64,000 nt of DNA from an uncultured Phocaeicola sp. (GCA_947581855.1 CANPVZ010000008.1:94466-158465), one strand, 5' to 3'. Shown: positions 50,974 through 60,689, numbered from the stretch's first letter. Program-made: numbers and translations. The notes: generated by a model from the letters alone, not told the origin.

Positions 50974-51825
50974 ATGAAAAAGGCAGCCTTATTTCTTTAT
51001 TTTACAATTTGTACCCTCTCCCTTATTTTCGCTCAAAACGAAAATCCTTGCGATAGCCTCCAACCCAACCGTTTTGTCATGCGTTCCACCTTATATGGTA
51101 TCGGATACACCAATATTTTGGATACTTATCTGTCACCCGCCGAATATACGGGGGCGGAAGCGCGTATTGTACATGAACGCATGCGAATGACCCGTATGAT
51201 GAAAGGAAGAGTATCCACCCAAAGTTTGTTACAGGCCAATATCGCTTATACGGAAAACAATTCGGACACGGGAAATGAACTTTCCGGATTAGTAAACTGG
51301 AGCTACGGTTTGCACTACCATTTTCAAATAAACGAACATCTTAAAATCTTAGCCGGAGGACTGGGAGAGTTAAACGGCGGCTTTATTTATAATACACGCA
51401 ATTCCAATAACCCTGCTCAGGCAAAAGCCTATATCAACCTTTCGGCTTCGGGAATGGCAATTTATAAGTTCCGTATTAAGAATCGTCCGTTCACCGCCCG
51501 TTACCAAATCAATATTCCGTTTGCCGGACTTATGTTCTCGCCCGAATACCAGCAATCTTATTATGAGATATTTACTTTAGGCAACCATTCGGGAATTATT
51601 CAATTTACCTCCTTACATAACCAGCCTTCTATTCGCCAATTGTTGACGTTGGATATCCCTATCAGCACAGCCACCCTGCGAATCGGTTACGTGGGCGATA
51701 TACAACAATCAAAGGTAAACCAGATTAAATGCCATACTTATTCACACGCATTTATGTTAGGTTTCGTGAAGAACTTCTATCTTATTAAACAAAAGGACAA
51801 ATTGAATGCCCGTTCACCTTATTAA
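50974..51825 (+). CDS. DUF3316 family outer-membrane beta-barrel-like protein
   Basis: 283 residues with a signal peptide (MKKAALFLYFTICTLSLIFAQ). The rest is a run of short alternating hydrophobic/aromatic strands (GYTNILDTYLSPAEYTG, YGLHYHFQINEHLKILAGG, TLRIGYVGDIQ), typical of a small outer-membrane barrel. It closely fits the DUF3316 family seen in Bacteroides; function unknown. The stop is 11 bp before the S41 gene, so the two are probably co-transcribed. Confidence 0.75.
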   Translation: MKKAALFLYFTICTLSLIFAQNENPCDSLQPNRFVMRSTLYGIGYTNILDTYLSPAEYTGAEARIVHERMRMTRMMKGRVSTQSLLQANIAYTENNSDTGNELSGLVNWSYGLHYHFQINEHLKILAGGLGELNGGFIYNTRNSNNPAQAKAYINLSASGMAIYKFRIKNRPFTARYQINIPFAGLMFSPEYQQSYYEIFTLGNHSGIIQFTSLHNQPSIRQLLTLDIPISTATLRIGYVGDIQQSKVNQIKCHTYSHAFMLGFVKNFYLIKQKDKLNARSPY

Positions 51826-51835
51826 TTAGTTTACA

Positions 51836-53005
51836 ATGAAAAGATTGTTTATACGTTATCATATTGTTACAACAAAATTCGAAAGCTTTTTCAAGAAAAA
51901 GATGATTACTTATGCTTTCAAATTACTCGGCAACTCTGTAAAGCAATACAAAGAAATTCATAGATGCAGAGTTATTGCATCGTTATTCTCACTACATTTA
52001 CTCACAGTATTGTCGCTTTTCCAAACATCCTGTATTCGAGAAGACGTATACAATGACGACCCGATAGGCAACTTCGAAGCCCTATGGAAGATTATAGACG
52101 AACAATATTGCTTTCTGGATTACAAAGCCGAAGAATATGGATTGGATTGGAACGAAGTGCATGAGCGTTACAGTAAGCTAATTTCGGCAGATATGACAAC
52201 AAAAGGTTTATTCGAAGTATTAGGCAAGATGTTAGCAGAATTGCGCGACGGCCACGTGAACCTTTACGCTACATTTGATGTGGCCCGCTATTGGGCTTGG
52301 CATGAAGATTATCCGCAGAATTTCAGCGATAGCATTCAACGTATCTATTTAGGAAAAGATTACAAAATTGCCTCTTCACTTAAATATAAGGTATTAGACG
52401 ATAATATCGGATATATATATTGCGAAAGTTTCGAAAATGGCATTGGCAATGGAAACCTGAGCGAGATGTTACAGGAACTGGCTATCTGCAACGGGCTTAT
52501 TATCGATGTACGTAACAATACGGGCGGTAAACTTACCACATCAACCAAACTCGCAGAGCGTTTCACCAATGAAAAAGTACTTGTAGGGTATATATGCCAC
52601 AAAACAGGAAAAGGGCATAACGATTTCTCCTCTCCGCAGGCTGTTTATCTGGATCCTTCCGGCGGAATTCGCTGGCAAAAGAATGTAGTGGTTCTTACCA
52701 ATCGAAGTTCTTACAGCGCTACCAATGATTTTGTAAACTCTATGAATCAGCTTCCGAACGTAACTCTTATCGGCGACCGTACCGGAGGTGGTTCGGGTTT
52801 GCCTTTCTCTTCGGAACTTCCTAACGGATGGTCCGTAAGATTCTCCGCCAGTCCGATGTTCGACCCTCAAATGAACCATTTGGAATTCGGCATAGAACCG
52901 GATATTCCAATCAATATGACCTCCGAAGATATGAAAAAAGGAAAAGACAGCATTATTGAACGAGCGCGCAAGTATCTGAACGATCGGTATGCTGAAGGGA
53001 ATTAA
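51836..53005 (+). CDS. S41-family (C-terminal processing type) lipoprotein peptidase
   Basis: 389 residues. The N-terminus is unusually long; the signal-like segment is RVIASLFSLHLLTVLSLFQTSC, with lipobox FQTSC, about 45-66, so the true start may be the ATG at 51902 (MITYAFKLL). Mature features are the tail-specific protease-type helical region, LAELRDGHVNLYA, an IIDVRNNTGG strand and a catalytic NRSSYSATNDF (Ser), with GDRTGGGSGLPF after. It is a cell-envelope serine protease of the S41 family; the substrate is unknown. It follows the DUF3316 gene closely. Confidence 0.82.
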   Translation: MKRLFIRYHIVTTKFESFFKKKMITYAFKLLGNSVKQYKEIHRCRVIASLFSLHLLTVLSLFQTSCIREDVYNDDPIGNFEALWKIIDEQYCFLDYKAEEYGLDWNEVHERYSKLISADMTTKGLFEVLGKMLAELRDGHVNLYATFDVARYWAWHEDYPQNFSDSIQRIYLGKDYKIASSLKYKVLDDNIGYIYCESFENGIGNGNLSEMLQELAICNGLIIDVRNNTGGKLTTSTKLAERFTNEKVLVGYICHKTGKGHNDFSSPQAVYLDPSGGIRWQKNVVVLTNRSSYSATNDFVNSMNQLPNVTLIGDRTGGGSGLPFSSELPNGWSVRFSASPMFDPQMNHLEFGIEPDIPINMTSEDMKKGKDSIIERARKYLNDRYAEGN

Positions 53006-53084
53006 CTACTTGTTAACATCGTTGATTTGACTTTGACTGTTTACATAATTGATATACAACATATTATATAATATATAAATGTAA

Positions 53085-53123
53085 GCATACGATTTGCATA
53101 CAAATATTGCATTTATCGGAAAA
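53085..53123. repeat. 39-bp promoter-like repeat, copy A
   Basis: GCATACGATTT then [G]CATACAAA and ending GGAAAA. It matches copy B at 57267-57305 in 32 of 39 positions by hand count. On the minus strand it has TTTG but no good -7 box, so it looks like a decayed relic. It lies 80 bp after the S41 gene. Confidence 0.6.
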
Positions 53124-53227
53124 TAAAAATAAGTATCTATAGTTAGGAAAAGAAAGATGAGGCAAGTATTTTTGATTTTGCTTTCCATCAATTTTACCTC
53201 TCTTGAGTCAAAGGTATAAAAAATCAC

Positions 53228-53265
53228 ACCCATGAAAGGAGAATAATAAATTTTCTTTCATGGGT
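53228..53265 (-). terminator. Hairpin with T-run on the minus strand
   Basis: ACCCATGAAAG and CTTTCATGGGT pair; on the minus strand the stem is followed by GTGATTTTTTATA. It could terminate leftward transcripts from the GC-rich block or, less likely, the rightward S41 unit. Confidence 0.5.
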
Positions 53266-53843
53266 ATGATTGTAAAGATTATATTATCCGATTTTTTAAG
53301 TAAACACGGAAGAAAAAAGCAAAATTGATGATAATACAGCAAAAGTGCAGGTTATTAACTAATTAGTTGTTCGATTCATAGTCCTACACAAGCGGAGAAA
53401 GGACCGTCCGGTAAAGTTGAAAAAAACTTCAGTTCCAATATTGTTACTGATATGACAGGAATAGGAAGTGACACAATGGAATCTATTTCAGCAATTTGCG
53501 CAAATTTTCATACCAGGTAGAACTGTGAACGATTATAGTCTCCATTCGCGCAGAAATCCTTTACCATTAAATTGCTTTGGTATGTTGAAGGAAAATTCTG
53601 AGGGACTCCTCCCTTGTCATCTATTTTGCCATAAATCCTTTTACGCACAAAAATAAGGAAGAAAGACTATAATGACAAGATGCATTTCAGCAGGTGCTTA
53701 CACTAAAACACAGTAACTCTTTTAGTAAAAACAATCTCAATCCATTCTTCCGCCCAACTATGTGTGACAGAAAAACCGATAAAAGCATTACTTTTTATCA
53801 AGTCTATAAGAGCATCTCGCAACATAGCGCTCTCCCCGAAAGC
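53266..53843. other. Intergenic stretch with no recognised gene
   Basis: About 580 bp of A/T-rich sequence before the GH43 gene. A 62-codon frame at 53468-53656 has no recognisable features and no Shine-Dalgarno-like sequence. I see nothing further. Confidence 0.5.
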
Positions 53844-53868
53844 AGAGCGATAAAGGTTTTATCGCTCT
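53844..53868 (-). terminator. Hairpin after the triple GH43 gene
   Basis: AGAGCGATAAA and TTTATCGCTCT form an 11-bp stem with a 3-nt loop, 10 nt after the GH43 stop. A U-run is lacking, so it is only a possible terminator. Confidence 0.45.
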
Positions 53869-53877
53869 GAGACAGAC

Positions 53878-56754
53878 CTATCTCGAGGCTTTCCAGAATT
53901 GTTGCAGACGCATGAGTTCGGCCCGTGTGATAGGCACGACAGCCCCGTGTTTTTGTTCCGAGAAGTTTGTGCGCTTCATGGGACTGTTCGGAGCATCAAA
54001 ATATCCAATTGGACGGTAAGTAAAGAAGTCGCGCGTCTCCACGAACCCGAAGTTCATGGGCTTGCACCGATAGTTGTCGTACATGACGACATAAGTATCC
54101 GAGTCAAGCCGCTTCCAGCAGTTGGGTGCCTCGTGGCCTTGGGATTCACCATCGCGATAGGTGTCATCAAAAGTGTACGGACCTGTGATGCACTTGGCCG
54201 TGGCATGTTTGGGCATTGCCGTATGTTCGTGGCTGACGTAGAAGAGGTGATAGGTATCTCCCACGCGGATAATGTCCGAATCGATAATATTATAGGCACG
54301 CCCGGGAGCTTCTGCCAACAGACGGGGCCGGCCGATAAGGGCGTTGTAATCGTTATTGACATACACATAGTAAATTACGTTTCTTCCGTTGCCCTGCCGG
54401 GTGGTGAAGTGTATCATCAGTTGTCCCGCCTGCTCGTCGAATACGGTTTCGGGTGCCCATACACAGCCAGCTTCCGGCCAGTTCATGTCTTCTTGCAGGG
54501 GTAACTGGGTGAAGTCGAGGTTGGTGCGCGTCCAATGGATGAGGTCAAAGGACTTCATCAGCACCAATCCGCGGTTGTTTCCCCAGCCGTAGAGTTTGCC
54601 GTCACGTTCCCATTCGGTTGTCCGCTTTCCATCGCGCTGGCCGAACACGTGAAGGTCGGTCATGGAGAGATAGAATGCGCCGTCGGGACCGCGGAAGATA
54701 TGCGGGTCGCGTATGCCGCGCTGCATGGCGATGGTGTCGCCGTCGATGACGGGACGATCATCGTTAAGTGCTGTCCAGGTATAGCCATCTTGGCTGACTG
54801 CCATGTGCAGTCCGTGGTCACGGTCTTCATGATAAACCATGAGATATGCGCTCAGCCGGTCGTCAAGATTGCCGACACCCTCGGCAGTAGGCGGCATAGG
54901 CCGGATATTGCCTCCGGCATCATAATGCAAAGGTTCGGCGATGACACTGCGGTGAGCACCGTCACCATCGGGCAGTGCGCCATTATGGCTGAAGAATATC
55001 CACTGTCCTTTATACTGTATGATGGCCGGATGTGTGGTTGTGCTGTTGCCTGCTATTTCACTGATAATGCCTTTTGTCTCATACGGTCCCATGATGCTGT
55101 CGCTCACGGCATAAGCTATCTTCTCGGGGAATCCGGTGGCATAGGTCAAGTAATACCGGCCGTTGTACTTGTGTACCCACGGAGCCTCGGTGAACGGATG
55201 CTTGTCACCCAAGTACAAACGGCTGACGGAACCGTCAAGTTCAGTCATATTGTCTTTCAGCTTGGCGATGTAGCACTCACGGTTACCGAAGATGATGTAG
55301 GGCGTGTTGTCATCGTCGATGAATATGGCAGGGTCGATGCAACACCAGCCGTGACTCGAATCGAAGCAATCGTCCCGTGTCAGCAAAGGCTTGCCGATGG
55401 CGTCTTTGTATGGTCCCGTAATCCGGTCGCTCACGGCCACACCGATGCCGCACCCGTCAGTCGACACGAACCAATAATACTTACCGTGGCGTTCGACTGC
55501 ATGAGCGGCGTATGCTCGTCCTTTCTTGGCCCACTTGAAGTCGTGGATAGTCAGCGGCACGGGATGCTGCGTCCAGTGTTCCATATCGGTGGTCGAGAAG
55601 AGCAGCCAGTCGCGCATGGTATAGCCTTTGTGAGGACCATTCTCATCGTGGCCTGTGAAGAGCCAAAGAGTGTCACGCTCCACCATCACTGCGGGGTCTG
55701 CAGTGTGGAGATGACGTATGATGGGATTGCCGTTACTCTCGAACCGGTAAGTGCCTACATACCCCCATTGCTCCTGCACCCGGTTCATTTCCTGCTCGGT
55801 GAGCGAGATGACAGAGCCGTGGCGTGGAAAGAAATCCTTGTTGAACGATTGTGGCTTGGAAGTAAAGTTAGTTAGGTCGGTCGAGGTCTGATACTCATAG
55901 CGTCCGGAACTGTAGAGGTCGTACATCAGTACCCACTTCTGCTGCCCGTTCAGTTTGAAGACACTGCTGCCCTCCACGCCGGTCTTTACATCGGCATAAG
56001 CGTCTATATAGTCGAAACCCTCTTTCCATGGACCGCGTAGGCTCTTGGAGGTGGCTTGCCGGATGCCGTTCTGTATCTCCTTGCCCGCGGCATCTTTCGT
56101 GTTGCCTTTGTAGAACATGTGCCATAAGCCGTCCGGCCCCTCAACGATGTCATTGTCTATACAGCCGAATTCGGCACGGAACAGTACCTTGGGCTCCGAC
56201 TCGAAACCGGTGAAATTCTTGTTGGCATAGGCATAGTAAGTTATGAGCGACTTGCGGTCATTGCGTTGGAGGGTGAAGTAAATCATATACTTACGGGCTT
56301 TGCGGTCGTAGATAGTCTGGGGTGCCCACACCCAGTACGCGTCACCGAAGTGTTTGGGATAATCACGTGACAGGTTTATCTTAGAGTGTGTCCAACGGAT
56401 GAGGTCGTTGCTGCGCAGCAACACGATACCCGGGTTCGCATTCCATCCCTGCTTGGGATCGCGGGTATGCATGTCAGTAGCCACGATAAGGTATTCGCCA
56501 TTCTCGCCGCGCAAGATATGCGGGTCGCGAATACCGCCACTCTCGCTGATGGTGTCCGACAGAACAATGGGTTTGTTTCCATTGAGGGCATGCCAATTGA
56601 CGGCATCGTCAGAGATGGCAAACCGCAGATGCTCCTGCTGCTCGCCACGTCCCTCGAAATATGCAAAAAGATAACCGGTAAAAGAATCCGTCTGTGCCTT
56701 GGTCGGCAGCATCGTACCCCAAAGAAGGATACAGATAAACCACATTTTTTTCAT
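53878..56754 (-). CDS. Triple-propeller GH43 protein
   Basis: I use the ATG at 56752-56754 (MKKMWFICILLWGTMLPTKAQ), 958 residues, signal peptide. Three propellers follow in tandem. Domain 1 (about 22-330) has D77 (IRDPHIL) and E205 (VEGPDG). Domain 2 (about 340-620) is a classical GH43 with D353 (TADPAV), D474 (IDPAIF) and E523 (FTEAPW). Domain 3 (about 640-958) resembles domain 1 and keeps D683 (IRDPHIF), but the Glu-Gly-Pro acid motif is absent (DSDIIRVGD). Probably exported arabinofuranosidase/xylosidase activity; the linkage is unknown. Base composition of this gene is much richer in G+C than its neighbours (53-58% in three lines I counted against about 43%). Its ATG region overlaps the stop of the GH30 remnant. 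Confidence 0.88.
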   Translation of the reverse strand: MKKMWFICILLWGTMLPTKAQTDSFTGYLFAYFEGRGEQQEHLRFAISDDAVNWHALNGNKPIVLSDTISESGGIRDPHILRGENGEYLIVATDMHTRDPKQGWNANPGIVLLRSNDLIRWTHSKINLSRDYPKHFGDAYWVWAPQTIYDRKARKYMIYFTLQRNDRKSLITYYAYANKNFTGFESEPKVLFRAEFGCIDNDIVEGPDGLWHMFYKGNTKDAAGKEIQNGIRQATSKSLRGPWKEGFDYIDAYADVKTGVEGSSVFKLNGQQKWVLMYDLYSSGRYEYQTSTDLTNFTSKPQSFNKDFFPRHGSVISLTEQEMNRVQEQWGYVGTYRFESNGNPIIRHLHTADPAVMVERDTLWLFTGHDENGPHKGYTMRDWLLFSTTDMEHWTQHPVPLTIHDFKWAKKGRAYAAHAVERHGKYYWFVSTDGCGIGVAVSDRITGPYKDAIGKPLLTRDDCFDSSHGWCCIDPAIFIDDDNTPYIIFGNRECYIAKLKDNMTELDGSVSRLYLGDKHPFTEAPWVHKYNGRYYLTYATGFPEKIAYAVSDSIMGPYETKGIISEIAGNSTTTHPAIIQYKGQWIFFSHNGALPDGDGAHRSVIAEPLHYDAGGNIRPMPPTAEGVGNLDDRLSAYLMVYHEDRDHGLHMAVSQDGYTWTALNDDRPVIDGDTIAMQRGIRDPHIFRGPDGAFYLSMTDLHVFGQRDGKRTTEWERDGKLYGWGNNRGLVLMKSFDLIHWTRTNLDFTQLPLQEDMNWPEAGCVWAPETVFDEQAGQLMIHFTTRQGNGRNVIYYVYVNNDYNALIGRPRLLAEAPGRAYNIIDSDIIRVGDTYHLFYVSHEHTAMPKHATAKCITGPYTFDDTYRDGESQGHEAPNCWKRLDSDTYVVMYDNYRCKPMNFGFVETRDFFTYRPIGYFDAPNSPMKRTNFSEQKHGAVVPITRAELMRLQQFWKASR

Positions 56755-56756
56755 GG

Positions 56757-57216
56757 TCATTTCTCTATAAAAGTGTTGAACGAATGAAGAAGCAGTTCCA
56801 TATTGAGATATTTGCCGGTAATCTTCACGCTGACCTTCCTTGGTTTATCGGTGAGGTTACCTGCCGTCACAAGGATGCCTTTCGCACCGCGAAACGCCAC
56901 AACGGGAGTACCGGAATGATTGCGCCCGGCATACCCTATCATCCTTGCGCCAAGAGCCATGAAATGGCAGAAATGCTTAAGCATAGTATTCGGCTGTATA
57001 TCGCGACTTGCGTGTCTTTCTGTCCACCTGGACGAGAGCATTCTGCTGCCATCCCCGGGGTGACTCGTCGTTGTCGGTGAGGATGAAGTTCCTGTTGTCG
57101 TACTCGTTACATCCGTTACCGACATTGTCGAAGAGGAGGAACAAGACACTTTTCTTCGCCCTGCGTGCATTCAGTACCGACAGCACCGAAATTCCATCCT
57201 TTGAATACTTGTACAT
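56757..57216 (-). pseudogene. Truncated, frameshifted GH30-type gene
   Basis: Two minus-strand frames together read like the C-terminal part of a GH30 glycosidase. One opens at ATG 57214-57216 (MYKYSKDGISV) and carries ESPRGWQQNALVQVDRK and RYTAEYYA before a stop at about 56977. The other continues in frame with LKHFCHFMALGARMIGYAGR and ends FIEK, its TGA stop overlapping the GH43 ATGA. So a frameshift near 56981 and loss of the N-terminal barrel leave an inactive gene. The upstream promoter at 57256-57288 is intact and probably drives the GH43 gene. The GH30 assignment rests on the C-terminal pattern only. Confidence 0.6.
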
Positions 57217-57255
57217 AACCTGCTGTTTTTGATGGTTCTTTACTTGGTTTGTATG

Positions 57256-57288
57256 CAAATATATGTGCATACGATTTACATACAAAAA
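57256..57288 (-). promoter_or_regulatory. Consensus promoter within 39-bp repeat copy B
   Basis: On the minus strand TTG (57283-57285, in TTTTTG), a 19-nt spacer and TATATTTG (57256-57263) match the consensus exactly. It lies 40 bp before the remnant's ATG and within the repeat at 57267-57305, whose GCATACGATTT...CATAC pair, spaced 11 bp, could be a regulator site. Confidence 0.7.
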
Positions 57289-57305
57289 TAGAGATTATTG
57301 GAAAA
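57267..57305. repeat. 39-bp promoter-like repeat, copy B
   Basis: Direct repeat of 53085-53123 in the same orientation. It carries GCATACGATTT followed by ACATACAAA and ends GGAAAA. The copies bracket the 4.1 kb GC-rich block. Confidence 0.6.
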
Positions 57306-58039
57306 CGATGCAAATTATTTGGAAAGAAAACTTTCTAAAATGCGCTATAATACAGCAATTTGCATATGTAGACCAAATGGTAGAAAATAAATAAAAATGG
57401 GTTTATTTTCATTCCTTGTCAGGACTTGTATCGAATGAATAATTCAAACGATAGAACACGAGGACATCTCAAAATAAAAAAGAAATCACCCAACTTAGAG
57501 ATATTCAGTCAATAAAAAATATACAGAGTATGTTAAAACAGAGATGTTCGCTTTAAATAGTTACAGATTATAATTAATAAATATAAAAGAGCCATATCAA
57601 ACTCAATTTTCGAGTAATGATATGGCTCTTTTCATTGTTGATAAGAGTCGTCAGCTTTCAGATTAAAAGTGTTCTTTCTTTAAAATGGAGTTTTGCAACA
57701 CCCTTAGTATCTTTAAGCAGAGATATTCAGTAAATATCGCGAAAATCTCAATAGTATTTGTAAATGAGTTTTTTGTCTAACTTTTGGGGAGCATTTCAAA
57801 TTTGTTATTAAGCCAAGAACACGAGGATTTATCTCAATAGAGATATCAATCTATAAGATTCTCAACTCTTTATTTGAGACGACCTCCTTACCTACCCATT
57901 AACGACATTATCCAAAAAAGAACGCATATCATTTACAATAACTCAAAGATAAGCTCCACATGCCTACCGGAAAAAAAGTAAGCCGATGATCATCGCCAAA
58001 ACCAGATCGAAAATGATTTCCACTTCCAACTGTATCATT
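57306..58039. other. Intergenic region between GC-rich block and GH3 gene
   Basis: About 730 bp, A/T-rich, no gene. Short imperfect repeats recur (GAACACGAGGA near 57453 and 57830, AGAGATATTCAGT near 57500 and 57722), but I cannot say what they are. The hairpin at 57588-57629 is the only clear structure. Confidence 0.5.
57588..57629. terminator. Bidirectional-looking hairpin terminator
   Basis: AGAGCCATATCA at 57588-57599 pairs perfectly with TGATATGGCTCT at 57618-57629, with an inner ACTC/GAGT pair. A and T runs flank both sides (AAAA, TTTT). It lies about 410 bp past the GH3 stop, so it may serve the minus-strand GH3 transcript. Confidence 0.65.
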
Positions 58040-60340
58040 TCAATTCACTTCCAGCCGAACCGATTGCAGATCATCATCCTGGGAAGAAGAACCCACCATA
58101 ATGGTAAAAGTCCCTTTTTCTACCCCGTACTGCATCCGGGCATTATAATAAGAGAGCATCTCCGGCGTAATATCGAACGAAACCGTCTGCGTTTCCCCTT
58201 TCTTTAAATGAATACGCTTGAAATCCTTCAACTCCTTCAAAGGACGGGTAGCCGAACTGTAATCATCCCGGATATAAAGTTGTACCACTTCATCTCCATC
58301 TCTTTCGCCAACATTCGTTACATTTACCAAAAGTCTGGCTGTATCTGTCGCTTGCATGGTAGTACGATCGATGGATAATCGGGTATATTCGAACTGAGTA
58401 TAGCTCAATCCATATCCAAAACAGAACAATGGATTGCTGTTTCCTAGAGCATAAGGAAACCAGGTATTAGCAGATTTCTGATTATACACACACTGTATTT
58501 GTCCTACATGACGCGGCACTGTTACCGGCAACTTACCGGAGGGATTTACCTTTCCATATAAGATTTCTGCTACAGCTTGTCCACCGAATGAGCCTGGTTC
58601 CCAAGCTTCTATCAAAGCTGACGCATGTTCTGCAATCCATTCTACCCCCAATTGCCGTCCATTCACCAATACTACCACAACAGGAATTCCCGCTTTATGC
58701 ACTTCTTCTACTAACTCTTGTTGCAATCCAGGAAGATGAATGTCCGAACGATCCATATTTTCGCCACAAGTCTTTTCCATCCATTGTTCACGCATCGAGT
58801 TTTCTCCAACTACAACTATAGCAGCGTCCATTTGTCGAGCCAGTTGTCCCGCTTGTTTTACCTTTTCCGGTTCCATTTTACGAATTTTCCACCCAACATC
58901 GAAATAATGAAACGAAGTAGAAGGAGAAATCTCACGTAATCCTTCCAATACGGTCGTCATATTTCCCTCGGGCTGAGGTAGTCCCCAGTCACCTAAAATA
59001 GCATGCGAATCAGCATTTGGCCCCACAACCAAAACATGTTTATATTTGCTTTCATCAAAGGGCAAAATTCCATTGTTAGTTAATAGAATTATTGACTTAC
59101 GAGCAAGCTCTAAAGCTGTTCTTTGGTGAGCCGGATTAAAAAGAACGGTTTTACTTTTTTCTTCGTCATAATATGGATTTTCAAATAATCCCAACTCAAA
59201 CTTTGCTTTCAGTATCTTGCCAACGGCCTCATTTATCCGCGCTTCCGAAATTCTTTTTTCTTTCACGGCCTTGATTATATGATCCATAAATCCAGGGCCA
59301 TGCATATGCATGTCAATTCCCGCTTCTACAGCCATTACCGATGCCTCCTCCATTGTTTCTGCCGTACAATGTTGCGAATGCATCCTTTCCACATCCATCC
59401 AATCGCTGACTACAAAACCATTGAAATTCCATCTATCACGAAGCAATTCAGTAAGCAGATACTTGTTTCCATGGCAAGGAATGCCATTCAATTCATTATG
59501 AGCAGCCATCACCGTATATACTCCTGCTTCTATACATGCTTTAAAGGGTGGATAGAAGATTTCATTCAGCATTCGTTCCGAAGCATCAAAGGGAGCACAA
59601 TTCCTACCGTTAACCGGTTGTCCTCCTCCAACCAAATGTTTAGCGCAAGCCAATACCCGTTCAGACTTATCCGCTTGTTCTCCCTGCAATCCCTTGACGG
59701 TAGCCACTCCCATACGAGATACTAAAAGGGGATCTTCGCCAAAAGTTTCTCCTGTACGCCCCCAACGCGGATCACGAGCAACATCCACATTCGGCGTAAA
59801 AGCCCAATGCGCACCGGTAGCCCTCACCTCAAGAGCTGTTTCCTCAGAAGCTTTTCTCACTAATTCCGGCTCAAAGGTAGACGCTTGCCCGATAGCCGTA
59901 GGATAGATAGTGACTCCTGTGCAAAGGCCATTTCCATGAACGGCATCGATCCCTATCAATAAGGGAATTTGCAGGCGACTTTTCATTGCCAAACTTTGCA
60001 AATAATTGGCTTCTTGTAAGTCCGTCACATGCAAAAAAGAACCTACCATTCCCTCTTCTATCAGTTTCACCATCTGGGATGAATGCAAATCTTTATAAAA
60101 GCCATGAGCATGATTCTTTTCCAATTCTTCTATGCTCAAATGCTTTTCCGAATTTTGCATGTGTTTAATTCCTACATACTGACACATTTGAGCTACCTTT
60201 TCTTCAAGTGTCATCTGCCCAAGCAAGTTTTCCACCCTCTTATCAACCGGCTGCCTCGCATCCTTATAGAGGGAAGGATTTTCAGAACAACTAACGGCAC
60301 CAAATAAAACGGTAATAAGAATCAATCTTTGTATTTTCAT
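58040..60340 (-). CDS. GH3 beta-glycosidase lipoprotein
   Basis: 766 residues. A lipoprotein signal (MKIQRLILITVLFGAVSC) anchors it to the membrane. It has the usual GH3 order: a TIM-like barrel (about 40-360) with nucleophile Asp in FVVSDWMDVER, an alpha/beta sandwich (about 400-600) with GENSMREQWMEK as candidate acid/base, and a C-terminal Fn3-like domain (about 660-755). The start follows AGGAGAAA. The beta-glucosidase-like motifs suggest a beta-gluco- or beta-xylosidase; the exact substrate is not readable. It lies downstream of the secreted GH78 on the same strand, separated by 350 bp without a recognised gene. It is probably independent of the RG-II arms. Confidence 0.9.
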   Translation of the reverse strand: MKIQRLILITVLFGAVSCSENPSLYKDARQPVDKRVENLLGQMTLEEKVAQMCQYVGIKHMQNSEKHLSIEELEKNHAHGFYKDLHSSQMVKLIEEGMVGSFLHVTDLQEANYLQSLAMKSRLQIPLLIGIDAVHGNGLCTGVTIYPTAIGQASTFEPELVRKASEETALEVRATGAHWAFTPNVDVARDPRWGRTGETFGEDPLLVSRMGVATVKGLQGEQADKSERVLACAKHLVGGGQPVNGRNCAPFDASERMLNEIFYPPFKACIEAGVYTVMAAHNELNGIPCHGNKYLLTELLRDRWNFNGFVVSDWMDVERMHSQHCTAETMEEASVMAVEAGIDMHMHGPGFMDHIIKAVKEKRISEARINEAVGKILKAKFELGLFENPYYDEEKSKTVLFNPAHQRTALELARKSIILLTNNGILPFDESKYKHVLVVGPNADSHAILGDWGLPQPEGNMTTVLEGLREISPSTSFHYFDVGWKIRKMEPEKVKQAGQLARQMDAAIVVVGENSMREQWMEKTCGENMDRSDIHLPGLQQELVEEVHKAGIPVVVVLVNGRQLGVEWIAEHASALIEAWEPGSFGGQAVAEILYGKVNPSGKLPVTVPRHVGQIQCVYNQKSANTWFPYALGNSNPLFCFGYGLSYTQFEYTRLSIDRTTMQATDTARLLVNVTNVGERDGDEVVQLYIRDDYSSATRPLKELKDFKRIHLKKGETQTVSFDITPEMLSYYNARMQYGVEKGTFTIMVGSSSQDDDLQSVRLEVN

Positions 60341-60689
60341 ATTTTCTCCTATTTATTTTTATAGTATCCCATTCATGTCAGGAAATTATTATTTTCTTGT
60401 TTCTATTCTTTTTATATAATTTATACCATATGCTTTGCCCATCTTTCAATTCTAATCAGCAATTAGCATTTTTCACTTTAAAATTAAGAAATACATCTAT
60501 TCCTTTAGTCACATATGCATTGATGTTATAACTTGTTCCCTATAACTCCCTTCTCAACATAAAGAAAACTCGTTCTTCTAAAGACTAAATTCGATTCTAC
60601 TCATTTCAGCAAATAATACATCACATCCAAGTTTCCTAACCTCTCCAAGTATTCAAATAAGACACTTGCCTCCGAAAGGCACCGTCCTT
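60341..60689. other. Intergenic gap between GH3 and GH78
   Basis: About 350 bp, A/T-rich. I find no gene, and no complete TTG/TAnnTTTG promoter. A Shine-Dalgarno-like AGGAGAAA lies just before the GH3 ATG. Nothing else is evident. Confidence 0.5.

Noticed and set aside
53006..53233. 75-codon minus-strand frame after the S41 gene
   Set aside because: It shares a short stretch with a frame near 57300 only because of the 39-bp DNA repeat; the sequence is A/T-rich promoter-like DNA.
54535..55875. 446-codon plus-strand frame opposite the triple GH43 gene
   Set aside because: The minus strand encodes clear GH43 motifs throughout. High G+C content in the block lets antisense frames stay open by chance.
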